Positions 50,101 to 61,246 are shown, counted from the stretch's first letter. The stretch is DNA of 64,000 nt from Paraburkholderia agricolaris (GCF_009455635.1 NZ_QPER01000002.1:3720001-3784000), one strand, 5' to 3'. The notes: a model not told the origin generated them from the sequence alone. Numbers and translations are program-made.

Positions 50101-50956
50101 CCCGCAACGAAGGCGCGTCGTTGGAGACCACGAAATTGAGCTTGAGATCGGTGGACAGTTTGCCGCTCTGCACAACCACCGGCAGTTTGGTCGGCGCGTA
50201 GGAAATGAGACGCGGCACGTCGAGCCCGTCGAAGCGCAGCGACACTTCCGATTCGCGCGACGCGGCAAACGGCTTGGTCTTGCCGTCGATAGCGAGCGGG
50301 CTGCCGTCGATCCGCGCACGCAGCAACGGCTCGACGAAGATATCGGTTTTCGAAGGCAGCGTGGCAATGAACGGAATGCCCAGCTTCCATTGATCGATCA
50401 CATGCGTGACGCCGAGCAGCTTGTCGTCGAACGTGATCTGGCCATTTTCGAGGCGAATGTTCGACACCGAAAAGAGCGTCGGCTTGCTATCGGGTTTGGC
50501 CGGCTGCTTCGAGAATTTCTCGATCAGGTCGGTGAAATTGAAGCGCTGCGCATCGTAGCGAACGATATGAAAACGCGGTGAATCGAGCTGCACTTCGTCG
50601 ATGATCGGTGCTGCGCGAAACAGTGAACTCCACGACGGCTTTACGATAAGCCGCGAAATATCGACGAAATCGCCCGCGCCGCCCCGCTCGCCGATATGCA
50701 CGCGATCGGCTTCGAGTTTGAGCGTGTATGGATTGAGCGCGATGCGGCCAATCGTGGCAGGCCGGTCGAGTTGCTTGCTGAGTTGCTGCTCGGCAATGTG
50801 GCGAATCAACGGCGGTGCCGCGAAAAAGCCCAGCAGACCGAACAATACGAGGAAGATCAGCAGACCCGTGATGACACGCCGGGTGCGGCGTGACTGCGCG
50901 ACATTGCGCACGGTCTGCATGGAAGAAGCGATTGATGCTTTGTTGAGGCTTGCCAT
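47165..50956 (-). CDS. giant AsmA/DUF748-family envelope protein with OmpA-like C-terminus
   Basis: About 1263 residues. One N-terminal membrane anchor (VITGLLIFLVLFGLLGFFAA) is followed by a long repeated beta-strand architecture of the AsmA/DUF748 kind: IGRIALNPYTLKLEADRVHI, then several FRI-, DFDD- and LDLK-type strands. The C-terminal 180 residues resemble an OmpA/Pal-type domain (VEFDPGSAKLSDAADKKLDA... QQRAQAVQQYFEGKI). AsmA-like proteins are proposed to move phospholipids between membranes; this one would also touch the peptidoglycan. ATG at 50956. Confidence 0.85.
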   Translation of the reverse strand: MASLNKASIASSMQTVRNVAQSRRTRRVITGLLIFLVLFGLLGFFAAPPLIRHIAEQQLSKQLDRPATIGRIALNPYTLKLEADRVHIGERGGAGDFVDISRLIVKPSWSSLFRAAPIIDEVQLDSPRFHIVRYDAQRFNFTDLIEKFSKQPAKPDSKPTLFSVSNIRLENGQITFDDKLLGVTHVIDQWKLGIPFIATLPSKTDIFVEPLLRARIDGSPLAIDGKTKPFAASRESEVSLRFDGLDVPRLISYAPTKLPVVVQSGKLSTDLKLNFVVSNDAPSLRVAGTVDLNDVDIRDQSKAPFFAARTVHVAAATLEPLKSLYHFDDIRIDAPSASLARDKDGVLTVEKMFTPEPAAEASAPASAAAASTTAKNAASAPVAASGASATEKTAQPLDLSIKRFAINDGTVNVHDEAASRPVELGLQKLAVTLTDFSTLATAPAHYTLNTNFKDSTGSLGVAGAFGLVAKTASAKLDLKSLPLPPLQPYLDTATAAQVVDGALSVNANLDANWSKSPAAVMVGDTQLNLQSLKLAARGSKAPAVSLAQGQVTIKQVDVAGRTADITGVDTTGLVVNAQRLKDGSIDLAALAGPHQAEQQRTAIHAAKKAEAEGPAWHYKIGELNLKDATANFTDNTTPNPVKLSVTLLQLKVQQISDDLSKPLPIDLQATLNKKGTLGVKGDVTATPLKVAVKVNANRLDAAAFEPYFGSKLNALIASALLNANGDLALSQAKALKATYRGDVALVDVRMLDKATSDPFAGWGSLALTNLKADYDERGTVVDAGRVTFTKFYGRVLLDAQGKLNLNDVVAHESGAAQSLTRDKSGSEPVPLTPQAASSPEVAPAPVPASSVKSSAPATVTAATPPQSPVKLHFGQLVLQQGRVTYTDNFIKPNFTANLVSIQGTVGAFGTQSTTPAPVDIAAKLAANGPLSIRGTVNPLIAKPALDLTASAHDIELTNLTPYSAKYAGYPITKGKLNVDLHYKLDNDQLNANNHIFIDQLTFGDHVENNTATRLPVRLAISLLKNSRGEIDVNLPVSGSLSNPEFSIGGLIWHAVLNLLQKAVTAPFSLIANAFGGGGEEMGYVEFDPGSAKLSDAADKKLDAIVKALADKSSIRIDLIGRVDPAVDEPGLRAQYVDRAVKQQKIKDVVGNGESVDLSTVTVDPKEYDKYLTKAYKAADFKKPRNFVGLTKSLPDDEMKAAMAANAPIDDASLRQLAQQRAQAVQQYFEGKIDSSRVFIVAPKLNADGIKDKGATTRVDFGLK

Positions 50957-51085
50957 GCTCGGTCTTGGGTAATGCGGCGGCAAGCCCGCCGCGAAACGAA
51001 AATCCCGCAAGCGGCAGTATAAGTGGTGAATCTTACGCGGGGTAGCAATGTCAGACGCAGCTTACATATTGTTGCATGCTGCCGC

Positions 51086-51123
51086 CGCCCATGTCCGCCG
51101 GCACAAAGCGGCGGACATGGGCG
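51086..51123. other. long perfect hairpin without T-tract
   Basis: Two perfect 15-bp arms (51086-51100 CGCCCATGTCCGCCG; 51109-51123) enclose an 8-base loop in the 263-base gap between the DUF1254 and DUF748 genes. No T-run follows on either strand. It may cap the 3' end of the DUF1254 transcript or be a protein site. Confidence 0.7.
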
Positions 51124-51219
51124 ATTTATGCGTCACTCATGCACGGCTGTCACAGTAGCGACGCAAATCGCCAAGGTATTTCATTGAGGCATTTCGCTGG
51201 CAAACTGCACTACGGCCAT

Positions 51220-52638
51220 TCACTGACGCACCACGGCCGGTGGTTGCCAGCTGCCGTCAGTCGCTTGCGGCTTCGGCGCGTACAGGCGCAGCACCAGTTG
51301 CAGATCGGCGCGCGGCGCCGGCAGCCAGTTGCCGCTCTTGCTGCGCACCGAGGACACCGTCACGTCGAGCGAACCGTCGCGATTGCGGCGCGCACCGTTG
51401 CGATCGCCAACCGCCAGACGCGCCGGCGCGCTTTCCCCTAACGCACCGTCCTTCGTGTACGCGGTGATCGACCAGAAACCACGCACCGGCGGCAACTGGT
51501 TCGACGCGAAGTGGATCACGTAGCGGTTTGCGCCGTTGAGCGTATGACCGTCGCTGTCCTGGGTAACGACTGCGCGCACTTCATCGTCCTTCGTGCCGAT
51601 GCCCGGTTGGGTCGCCGCAGCGTACGCCCGCATCGCATAGTCAGGGCCGTAGTTGCCGACGCCGTCGCCGAACCAGCTCCAGCCATTGCTGCTCAGCAGA
51701 TTGGACGGCGGCGTGACGACGCGCTCGTGACCGTCGGCGAGACCCGCGGCAATCACGTCGGGCGAGTTCGGCAGCTTCACCGGGTCGCCCGGCGTCACGC
51801 CGAAGTCGGAAAGGATTTTCAGCGCATGCGGGTCAGCCGGCGTTGGCGGGTTGTCCGGCAGGGCCTGCGCGAGCCGGCTGAAAAAACCGTTCGCGTCGAG
51901 CGCGGCAACTTGCGCGGCCGGTGTGCCGGAAGCGGCCACCGCGGCATCGGCGGCCGTGCTGCGCGGCGCCGCGATCGACGCCGAGCGTGTGCCGCCGGCG
52001 TAGACGCTCAGCGGCACAACGCGAATCGCGCGCTGCAGCTTGCGCACCGCTGTCAGGTCGCGGGTGCCGTTCGACTGGATACGCACGCTCACCCATGCGT
52101 TGCGGGTCGGCACGTCGACGCGCGTGACGCCCTTGGGCAGATCGCCCTGCCAGCCCGGGCCGACGAAAGCAATCGTTTGCGCCTTGATGCCCGCAGCGCG
52201 GGTGGCAAATTGTGAGCTGGTCGACCACACCACATTGGTCCACATGTCGAGCACGCGGGCATCGACGTAGCGGCCGTGCGAGTCGGGCAGCGCTACGATC
52301 ACCGGCTCGCTGCCCACGTCCAGCCAGCCGGTCGAATCGAGCGTATCGAGGCTCGGCTGCAATGGATTGGCTGCGCCGATCGGCGGCAAGGCCTGGGCGT
52401 GGCGCAAGGTATTGATCGGCGCCTGGCCCGGATCGGTGCCAACCGCCGCGTCGCGCGCGACGCCCATCAGCACCAGCGGATAGCCGAACACGTACGAATC
52501 GGCAACTTCGTCCTTGATCCAGCCGGTGGTTTTTTGCGTCGTGGACGGAGTCGACGCACAACCAGCCAGAAATGCGAGGCCTGCGAGCGATGCGCAGGTC
52601 CAGTGAAGCGAAAACAGTTCTTGGCGATTTTTTATCAT
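51220..52638 (-). CDS. DUF1254/DUF1214-domain lipoprotein
   Basis: 472 residues. Lipobox LAGC (Cys near 23) after a short hydrophobic signal, then DUF1254 (DEVADSYVFGYPLVLMGVARD, near 40) and a C-terminal DUF1214 with GFWSITAYTKDGALG. Such proteins are widespread in soil bacteria; function is unsettled. ATG at 52638. The open frame continues to 53295 without family similarity and over the PaiB promoter, so I do not use it. Confidence 0.85.
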   Translation of the reverse strand: MIKNRQELFSLHWTCASLAGLAFLAGCASTPSTTQKTTGWIKDEVADSYVFGYPLVLMGVARDAAVGTDPGQAPINTLRHAQALPPIGAANPLQPSLDTLDSTGWLDVGSEPVIVALPDSHGRYVDARVLDMWTNVVWSTSSQFATRAAGIKAQTIAFVGPGWQGDLPKGVTRVDVPTRNAWVSVRIQSNGTRDLTAVRKLQRAIRVVPLSVYAGGTRSASIAAPRSTAADAAVAASGTPAAQVAALDANGFFSRLAQALPDNPPTPADPHALKILSDFGVTPGDPVKLPNSPDVIAAGLADGHERVVTPPSNLLSSNGWSWFGDGVGNYGPDYAMRAYAAATQPGIGTKDDEVRAVVTQDSDGHTLNGANRYVIHFASNQLPPVRGFWSITAYTKDGALGESAPARLAVGDRNGARRNRDGSLDVTVSSVRSKSGNWLPAPRADLQLVLRLYAPKPQATDGSWQPPAVVRQ

Positions 52639-52935
52639 TCGTTCAGGTGGCAGAACGTGCGGTCCTAAGGGAGGCGTCGGTACGCGGCGAAACCTGTTTG
52701 CGTGGCCTCCCAAAGCCAGGCGCAGCGAGTCCGCAGCTTGTGTTGCCGACAACATCGGGTTGTATCGTATCCTTGTTCGCCAGGCAAGCGCAAAGGCAGC
52801 AATAGCGCGTTGTAATGCGCGCGCGGACACCATTTGCGGTGTGTGTAACGCTTTTGTCACTCCCGAGCCGGTTCCTGCCTGCCGGTTGGCTGCCCACCCC
52901 GGCCACTCGCTGTCCTTTGTTCCCGGAGCGTTTTT

Positions 52936-53604
52936 ATGTATATGCCCGCCCATTTCGAAGAGAACCGCCCGGAGGTGCTCCACCGCCTGATTGCCGGGCA
53001 GCCGTTCGGCGCGCTGGTTACTCATGGACCGAATGGGCTCGATGCGAACCATTTGCCATTCGAGTTCGACGCAAAACCAGTCCCCGGAGGGGCTGACGGC
53101 GTCATCCAAACCCACGGCATCCTCCGCGCTCACGTCGCCCGGGCCAATCCGGTCTGGCAGGAAGTCGCCGCCAACCCGGAAACCCTCGTCATTTTCCAGG
53201 GCCCCGCCGCCTATATCTCGCCGACCTGGTATCCGAGCAAGCACGAGACACATCGCCAGGTGCCGACTTACAACTATATGGTGGTGCATGCGCACGGCCG
53301 GATTGTGGTGCGTGACGACGAGGCGTTCTTGCGCGGCCTGGTCGCGCGGCTCACCCGCAAGATGGAAGCGGGCGAACCGGTACCCTGGAAGATGGGTGAT
53401 GCGCCGGCCGACTATATTGCGCAGATGCTGGGGGCGATCGTCGGCCTCGAGATCGAGGTCACGCGACTGGTCGGCAAATGGAAACTCGGTCAGAACAAGG
53501 AAGCCGCCGACCGGCGCGGCGCGGCCGAAACGCTGCTGGTGCGCACGAGCGACGAACAGAAAGCCGTTGGCCAGGCGATGCTGGACGCTCCGCCGCCATT
53601 CTGA
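52936..53604 (+). CDS. PaiB-type FMN-binding negative transcriptional regulator
   Basis: 222 residues, PaiB split-barrel fold. MYMPAHFEENRPEVLHRLI, the HLPFEFD strand, ISPTWYPSKHETHRQVPTYNYMVVHAHG and WKMGDAPADYIAQMLGAIVGLEIEV are typical. Bacillus PaiB represses sporulation and degradative enzyme genes; in proteobacteria the role is unclear, and many members bind flavin. ATG at 52936, with GGAG-like CCGGAGCG upstream. Confidence 0.92.
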   Translation: MYMPAHFEENRPEVLHRLIAGQPFGALVTHGPNGLDANHLPFEFDAKPVPGGADGVIQTHGILRAHVARANPVWQEVAANPETLVIFQGPAAYISPTWYPSKHETHRQVPTYNYMVVHAHGRIVVRDDEAFLRGLVARLTRKMEAGEPVPWKMGDAPADYIAQMLGAIVGLEIEVTRLVGKWKLGQNKEAADRRGAAETLLVRTSDEQKAVGQAMLDAPPPF

Positions 53605-53651
53605 GCTTTTTGCTCCCCGGCCTTATCCACCGTCGTGCGACAAAAACATCC

Positions 53652-53682
53652 TTGACCTTCCCATCATGGGAAGGTCAATACT
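53652..53682 (+). promoter_or_regulatory. CueR-type (MerR family) copper-responsive promoter of copA
   Basis: A perfect dyad, TTGACCTTCCCAT - C - ATGGGAAGGTCAA (53652-53678), spans the promoter. The -35 TTGACC and -10 AATACT (53677-53682) are separated by 19 bases, the stretched spacing that MerR regulators act on. The sequence matches the known CueR box ACCTTCCC-N-GGGAAGGT. The cueR gene itself is not in this window. Confidence 0.9.
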
Positions 53683-53725
53683 CGGTTCATGATGCGGCCC
53701 AATGCTGCGATGAGCCTTGCCTACC

Positions 53726-56272
<2,547 letters not shown>

Positions 56273-56353
56273 CGGCAATATACGTCGATATATTACGAAA
56301 AGCCTTCGAAATCGCTAAAGATGTGCGCAATTCGGCCGTAATCTTGACATAGG

Positions 56354-56381
56354 TGTAAACCATGCATTCGCATGGTTTACA
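56354..56381. promoter_or_regulatory. 28-bp dyad upstream of the chemoreceptor, with two GTWWAC sites
   Basis: TGTAAACCATGC - ATTC - GCATGGTTTACA, a perfect 12-bp dyad, ending 31 bases before the MCP start. A TTGACA (56344-56349) lies just upstream as possible -35. Each arm contains one GTWWAC sequence (56355-56360 GTAAAC; 56375-56380 GTTTAC). Likely operator, or a hairpin in the leader. Confidence 0.6.
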
Positions 56382-56412
56382 AGCCACATGTCTTCCTTTA
56401 CGCCGAATATCC

Positions 56413-58395
56413 ATGGAATTTCTCTCTTTGCGCCGCGCCAGCGTTGGCGCCCGGCTCGCCGTGCTGTCGTGCGCGCTGGTAGCACTGATTTTCGCCGCCT
56501 TTACGTGGGCGCTCACGCGCAGCGCCGGCCAGCAGGTCAGCGATCAGGTGCTGCAGCGCATTGCCGATAAAGACCGCTCGATCGCCGCCATGATCACGCT
56601 GTTCGACGAAGCGCTGTCTGCCGAAGTCGATCGCTCGACGTCACTGTTCGCGAGTTTCCTGCCCACCGGCTACACGCTCGACGACAGCCAGAAAGTCGAC
56701 GTCAACGGCGTCGCCACGCCAACCATCAAGGCCGGCGACAAAGTCCTGAACATGGACTTCTCGATTCCCGACCAGTTTCTCGAACGCAGTGGCGCGGTGG
56801 CCACCGTGTTCGCCCGCAGCGGCGACGATTTCGTCCGCGTGACGACTTCGCTGAAGAAACAGGACGGCTCGCGCGCGATCGGCACGCTGCTCGACCGCAA
56901 CGGGCCCGCGTACGCGCCGATCCTCGCGAACAAATCGTATACGGGACTTGCGACGCTCTTTGGCAAACGCTGGATTACCCAATATCGGCCGGTCACGGAC
57001 GCGAGCGGCCGCGTGATCGGTGCGCTGTTCGTCGGCGTGAACGTGGACAAGGAAATCCAGTCGGTCGAAGACGGTATCCGCAAACTGAAAATCGGCGACA
57101 GCGGCTATTACTTCGTGGTCAACGCCTCGAAGGGCGCGGATCGCGGCAAGCTGATCGTGCATCCGGCCGCCGCCGGGCAGAACGCGGACAACACGAACGC
57201 GCCGTATCAGCAGATGCTCGACATGAAGGAAGGCCAGCTCGAATTCAGCTCCGCCGACGCCACGCTCGGCGAGCACAGCGCGCGCGACAAATTCGTGTCG
57301 TTTATCACGGTACCGCAGTGGCAATGGCTGGTGGGCGGCGTTGCGCCGCGCGACGAGGTGATGGCGGAGGTGAGCGCCACGCGCAATCAATTCCTGCTGA
57401 TCGGTTTCGTGCTGGTCGGCGTGTTCGCGATCGTGTTCCTGATCGCCGTGCGCCGCCTCGTGAGCCGTCCGCTCGATGAAGCCGCCAAGGCGTCTGAGCG
57501 CTTCGCCTCGGGCGATCTGAGCGTACGCGTGGCCAAGGGCGTCAACGGTACGAAGGCGCGGGCCGACGAAATCGGCCGCCTGATGCAGTCGATCGACGGC
57601 ATCGGCGAAGGCCTCGCACGCATTGTTTCGCAAGTGCGCAATGCGTCGACGGACATGTCGGAGGGCACTGAAAAGATCGCCACCGGCAGTGGCAACATCG
57701 CCGCACGGATTGCGACCCAGGCAAGCAGCCTCGAAGAAACGGCGGCCAGCATGGAACAGATCACCTCGACCGTGCAGCAGAACGCCGACCACGCCGCGCA
57801 AGCCAACACGCTCGTCACGCATGCCGCGGACGCCGCGCTCGAAGGCGGCCGCGCCGTCGAACGCGTGGTCTCGACGATGGGCGAGATCAGCCGCTCGTCG
57901 CAGAAGATCGCCGAGATCACCAGCGTGATTGAAGGCATTGCGTTCCAGACCAATATTCTCGCGCTGAACGCCGCCGTGGAAGCCGCGCGTGCCGGCGAGC
58001 ACGGTAAGGGCTTCGCGGTGGTGGCCTCGGAAGTGCGCGCGCTCGCCCAGCGCAGCGCGGCTTCGGTAAAGGAGATCGAGGGGCTGATCGCCGCCTCCAC
58101 GGCGACCGTGCAAAGCGGTTTCCGCATCGCCGAAGAAGCCAGCTCGACCATGCAAGGCATCGTTCACCAGGTCAGCCAGGTGCGCGCGATCATGGCGGAA
58201 ATCAGCGTTGCGTCACGCGAGCAATCGGGCGGCATCGAGCAGGTCAATCTCGCTGTCACGCAGATCGGTGAAGCGACCCAACAGAATGCGACGATTGTCG
58301 GCGAGGCGGAACTCGCCGCGGCCGAGTTGCGCGATCAGGCTGCGCGGCTTGCGCAGGTAGTTAGCGTGTTCAAGCTGGAAGCGGGGCGGGACTAA
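56413..58395 (+). CDS. methyl-accepting chemotaxis protein with Cache sensor domain
   Basis: About 660 residues. TM1 at 14-35, a periplasmic Cache_3-Cache_2 type sensor (to about 320) ending in IGDSGYYFVVNASKG and VPQWQWLVGGVAPRDEV, TM2 near 326-347, HAMP, and a methyl-accepting signalling helix pair. The tip is GIAFQTNILALNAAVEAARAG. The C-terminus (VFKLEAGRD) lacks the pentapeptide that tethers CheR, so methylation must rely on other receptors or on direct recognition. Cache sensors often bind organic or amino acids. ATG at 56413; the upstream reading covers the dyad. Confidence 0.94.
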   Translation: MEFLSLRRASVGARLAVLSCALVALIFAAFTWALTRSAGQQVSDQVLQRIADKDRSIAAMITLFDEALSAEVDRSTSLFASFLPTGYTLDDSQKVDVNGVATPTIKAGDKVLNMDFSIPDQFLERSGAVATVFARSGDDFVRVTTSLKKQDGSRAIGTLLDRNGPAYAPILANKSYTGLATLFGKRWITQYRPVTDASGRVIGALFVGVNVDKEIQSVEDGIRKLKIGDSGYYFVVNASKGADRGKLIVHPAAAGQNADNTNAPYQQMLDMKEGQLEFSSADATLGEHSARDKFVSFITVPQWQWLVGGVAPRDEVMAEVSATRNQFLLIGFVLVGVFAIVFLIAVRRLVSRPLDEAAKASERFASGDLSVRVAKGVNGTKARADEIGRLMQSIDGIGEGLARIVSQVRNASTDMSEGTEKIATGSGNIAARIATQASSLEETAASMEQITSTVQQNADHAAQANTLVTHAADAALEGGRAVERVVSTMGEISRSSQKIAEITSVIEGIAFQTNILALNAAVEAARAGEHGKGFAVVASEVRALAQRSAASVKEIEGLIAASTATVQSGFRIAEEASSTMQGIVHQVSQVRAIMAEISVASREQSGGIEQVNLAVTQIGEATQQNATIVGEAELAAAELRDQAARLAQVVSVFKLEAGRD

Positions 58396-58480
58396 GAGCT
58401 TGCCTTTGCATTGACGCGGGGCATCGTGCCACGCGCCAATATCGGCCTGCGGCGGCGGCGTTCCGCGTCGCGCGACGTTA

Positions 58481-59134
58481 TCAAAACTCCACATCCAGTT
58501 CGTCGATCTCTTCCACTTCCTGCTGCGCATCCGCGATCCACTGCTGCATTTCAGGCAGCGCCATGATGCGTTGCCCATAATCGACGACCTCCGGGTCCAG
58601 CTTGACGTCGTAGGTCACGAAACGCGTCACCACCGGCGCGTACATCGCGTCCGCCGCGCTGCGCTCGCCGAACAGAAACGGGCCGCCGTACTGTTGCAGG
58701 CACTCGCTCCAGATCGTCACGATGCGGTCGATATCCGATTGCGCCCGCGCCCAGACCTTGAAGCCCGGAAAATGCGCTTTCAGGTTCATCGGCAAGGCCG
58801 AACGTAACGAAGCAAAACCCGAATGCATCTCACCGCAAATCGAGCGGCAATGCGCACGCGCGCGGATGTCTTTCGGCAGCAATGCCGCTTCCGGTTTCAA
58901 CTCGTTCAGATATTCGGCGATCGCCAGGGTGTCCCAGATCTTGATGCCGTCGTGAAAGAGACACGGCACCAGGATCGACGGCGACAACAGCAGCAATTCG
59001 GCACGCGCGGCGGGATCGTCGATCGGCATCACGATCTCTTCGAAAGGCAAGCCGCTGAACTTTGTCAGCAGCCAGCCCCGCAGCGACCATGACGAATAGT
59101 TCTTGCTGCTGATGGTGAGCGTGGTATTCGCCAT
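58481..59134 (-). CDS. glutathione S-transferase family protein
   Basis: 217 residues. Thioredoxin-like N-terminal domain (LTISSKNYSSWSLRGWLL) with the S-S-W-S-x-R pattern of a YfcF/ maleylacetoacetate-isomerase-like group, and ILVPCLFHDGIKIWDTLAIAEYL, the cis-Pro and glutathione Ser-site region (here WDT). The all-helical C-terminal domain follows. A strong GGAGGAG precedes the ATG at 59134. It converges with the MCP gene. Substrate unknown. Confidence 0.9.
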   Translation of the reverse strand: MANTTLTISSKNYSSWSLRGWLLTKFSGLPFEEIVMPIDDPAARAELLLLSPSILVPCLFHDGIKIWDTLAIAEYLNELKPEAALLPKDIRARAHCRSICGEMHSGFASLRSALPMNLKAHFPGFKVWARAQSDIDRIVTIWSECLQQYGGPFLFGERSAADAMYAPVVTRFVTYDVKLDPEVVDYGQRIMALPEMQQWIADAQQEVEEIDELDVEF

Positions 59135-59352
59135 ACTTTTCTCCTCCAGATGAGGCGTTCCGCCGACGTCGGACAATGCGCATGCACGTTGTCGTGCGCG
59201 GACGCACCAAAGCGCGGCAAATTCGGCCCGCTGCCACAACTCGCGCAAATGCTATGCCAACGTGTAGTGACGGCTGCATCATGTGACTACATGATTGGCA
59301 CATGACTTGCCTCTACTCGGGTTCCTTCCTTTCCTGCACTCGTGCGAAGGTT

Positions 59353-60810
59353 ATGAACCTGTTCGCATATCCCACATACCAGGCTTTCGCCGACATGATG
59401 CTGCCAATGCGGCACGGCGCGGCACTGATGAACCATTCGCTCGACGCGTGGCCCGCATTTGGCGATACATCGCATGGACGTTCGATACGCGCGGCCTGCG
59501 AGTTGCTGACGCTCGCCGGACTTACGCCTGTCAGGCCGCCATTCGATATCGACAGCGTGATGACGGAAGGCAAATCCGTGCGAATCGTCGAGGACGTGGT
59601 GGCGCACACGCCATTCTGTTCGCTGTTGCATTTCCGTAAGGATGCCTCTCTTTCTCATTCGCAGCCGCGCGTGCTGGTGATCGCGCCCATGTCCGGCCAC
59701 TTCGCGACGCTGCTGCGCGGCACCGTGCGCACGATGCTGGCCGAGCACGACGTCTACATCACCGATTGGCACAACCCACGCGACGTATCGCTAAGTCAGG
59801 GCCGCTTCGGCTTCGACGAATTCGTGCAGCACGTAATCGACTTCACCGAGACGATCGGGCCAGGCACGCATCTGCTGGCGGTGTGCCAGCCGACTGTCGC
59901 CGCGTTGGCCGCAGTCGCCCTCATGGCCGCCGACGACAACCCCGCGCAGCCCGCCAGCATGACGCTGATGGCGGGTCCGCTCGACACGCGCATCAACCCG
60001 ACGCGTGTCAACGAACTGGCTAAAAGCAAACCGATCGAGTGGTTCGAGCAGAACCTGATCAGCGCGGTGCCGTTCGGTTTTGCGGGCGCGCATCGTCGCG
60101 TGTATCCCGGCTTTGTGCAATTGACCGCGTTTATGTCGATGAACCTCGGCCGCCATCTCGACTCGTTCGAGACGATGCACTACGAGCGCGCCAAAGGCGA
60201 TCCGGCGAAGGCCGACACGATCCACACTTTCTACGAAGAATACTTCGCGACGATGGACCTGACGGCCGATTTTTATCTGGAGACGGTTGATACTGTTTTT
60301 CAGCGGCATGCGCTGCCGTTGCATGAACTCGAGGTGAAAGGACGGCTTGTGGAGCCTTCAAAGATTCGCCGTACTGCGCTGCTGACGGTAGAGGGTGAAA
60401 AAGACGATATCTGCGCAGTTGGGCAGACGCTCGCCGCGCAGGATATGTGCGACAAGCTGAGGCCGTATCTGAAGACGCATCACGTGCAGACCGGTGTGGG
60501 GCACTATGGCGTGTTCAATGGACATCGGTGGGAACGGCAGATTTATCCGCGTGTGCGGGCGGTGATTTACGACAACGAACCGCGTGCTGTGGTGGTGAGT
60601 TCGCGGGCGCGGACGATTCAGCCGGTGTCGATGGCTGCCGCTTCGGAAGCGATCGCGTCGGCCCCGGCTGCTGCTGCGGTGGTTGATGTCGAGGTGGATT
60701 CGGCGGCGGCGGTGGCCGCCACGCCGAACGGGGTTGGCTCCGGGTCTGCCGCCAAGACTCGGCAGGCGTCACGGGCACCGCGTCGGCGGCCACCCGCGAC
60801 GCAATCGTGA
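59353..60810 (+). CDS. phaZ: intracellular polyhydroxyalkanoate depolymerase
   Basis: About 485 residues, alpha/beta-hydrolase, no signal peptide. PHB_depo_C family: VLVIAPMSGHFATLLRGTV, DWHNPRDVSLSQGRFGFDEFVQHVIDF, and the nucleophile Cys in LLAVCQPTVAA (Cys replaces Ser in this family). The catalytic Asp/His lie near VEGEKDDICAVGQT and GVGHYGVFNG. Degrades stored PHB in the cytoplasm. The C-terminal tail of about 60 residues is Ala/Val-rich then basic and not part of the fold. Start uncertain: ATG 59353 or ATG 59302. Confidence 0.92.
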   Translation: MNLFAYPTYQAFADMMLPMRHGAALMNHSLDAWPAFGDTSHGRSIRAACELLTLAGLTPVRPPFDIDSVMTEGKSVRIVEDVVAHTPFCSLLHFRKDASLSHSQPRVLVIAPMSGHFATLLRGTVRTMLAEHDVYITDWHNPRDVSLSQGRFGFDEFVQHVIDFTETIGPGTHLLAVCQPTVAALAAVALMAADDNPAQPASMTLMAGPLDTRINPTRVNELAKSKPIEWFEQNLISAVPFGFAGAHRRVYPGFVQLTAFMSMNLGRHLDSFETMHYERAKGDPAKADTIHTFYEEYFATMDLTADFYLETVDTVFQRHALPLHELEVKGRLVEPSKIRRTALLTVEGEKDDICAVGQTLAAQDMCDKLRPYLKTHHVQTGVGHYGVFNGHRWERQIYPRVRAVIYDNEPRAVVVSSRARTIQPVSMAAASEAIASAPAAAAVVDVEVDSAAAVAATPNGVGSGSAAKTRQASRAPRRRPPATQS

Positions 60811-60811
60811 G

Positions 60812-61246
60812 TCAGGCCACGGCGCTCTTCCACGGCTGCACTGCCGGCACTTCGCATGGACCTTCGACTTCAATCGACTTGAAATCGGCCGGCGACACGA
60901 TTTCGATGTACTCCATATCCTCCGAGTAATCGAACAGATAGTGGACGATGCCCGGCGCCTGATGCACGCAATCGCCGGCGGCAACGAGCGTCTCCTTGTC
61001 GCCGTACATGAAGCGCGCCCAGCCCTTCAACATGATCACAATGTGGAAATCGGCCTCATGGCGGTGCCAACCGGTGCCTTGCTCTGGTGCGTGATTCGCC
61101 TTGACGAGTTGCGCGAGCACCTTGCCGCCGGTTGCCTGCGCGATGCCTAAATCCCGGTACAGAAAAAAATCGCGTAAGCCCTGATCCACGTAGGACGTGT
61201 CTTGTGGACGGATATGGCTGAACTGCGTAGCGAATTCGGTGGACAT
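60812..61246 (-). CDS. cupin-domain protein
   Basis: 144 residues, a single cupin barrel. TGWHRHEADFHIVIMLKGWARF carries the His/His/Glu-type metal site of cupin motif 1, and GDCVHQAPGIVHYLFDYSEDMEYIEI holds motif 2 with its His. Probably a small metal-dependent enzyme or sensor. GAGGAG precedes the ATG at 61246. Two bases separate it from the convergent PHA depolymerase stop. Confidence 0.88.
   Translation of the reverse strand: MSTEFATQFSHIRPQDTSYVDQGLRDFFLYRDLGIAQATGGKVLAQLVKANHAPEQGTGWHRHEADFHIVIMLKGWARFMYGDKETLVAAGDCVHQAPGIVHYLFDYSEDMEYIEIVSPADFKSIEVEGPCEVPAVQPWKSAVA

Noticed and set aside
52639..53295. N-terminal extension of the DUF1254 gene
   Set aside because: The signal peptide and lipobox begin at 52638, and the extension covers the promoter and start of the divergent paiB.
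56277..56294. AATATA-N6-TATATT repeat after copA
   Set aside because: The dyad is short, its centre is asymmetric and no matching promoter was seen; it may be chance in an AT-rich spacer.
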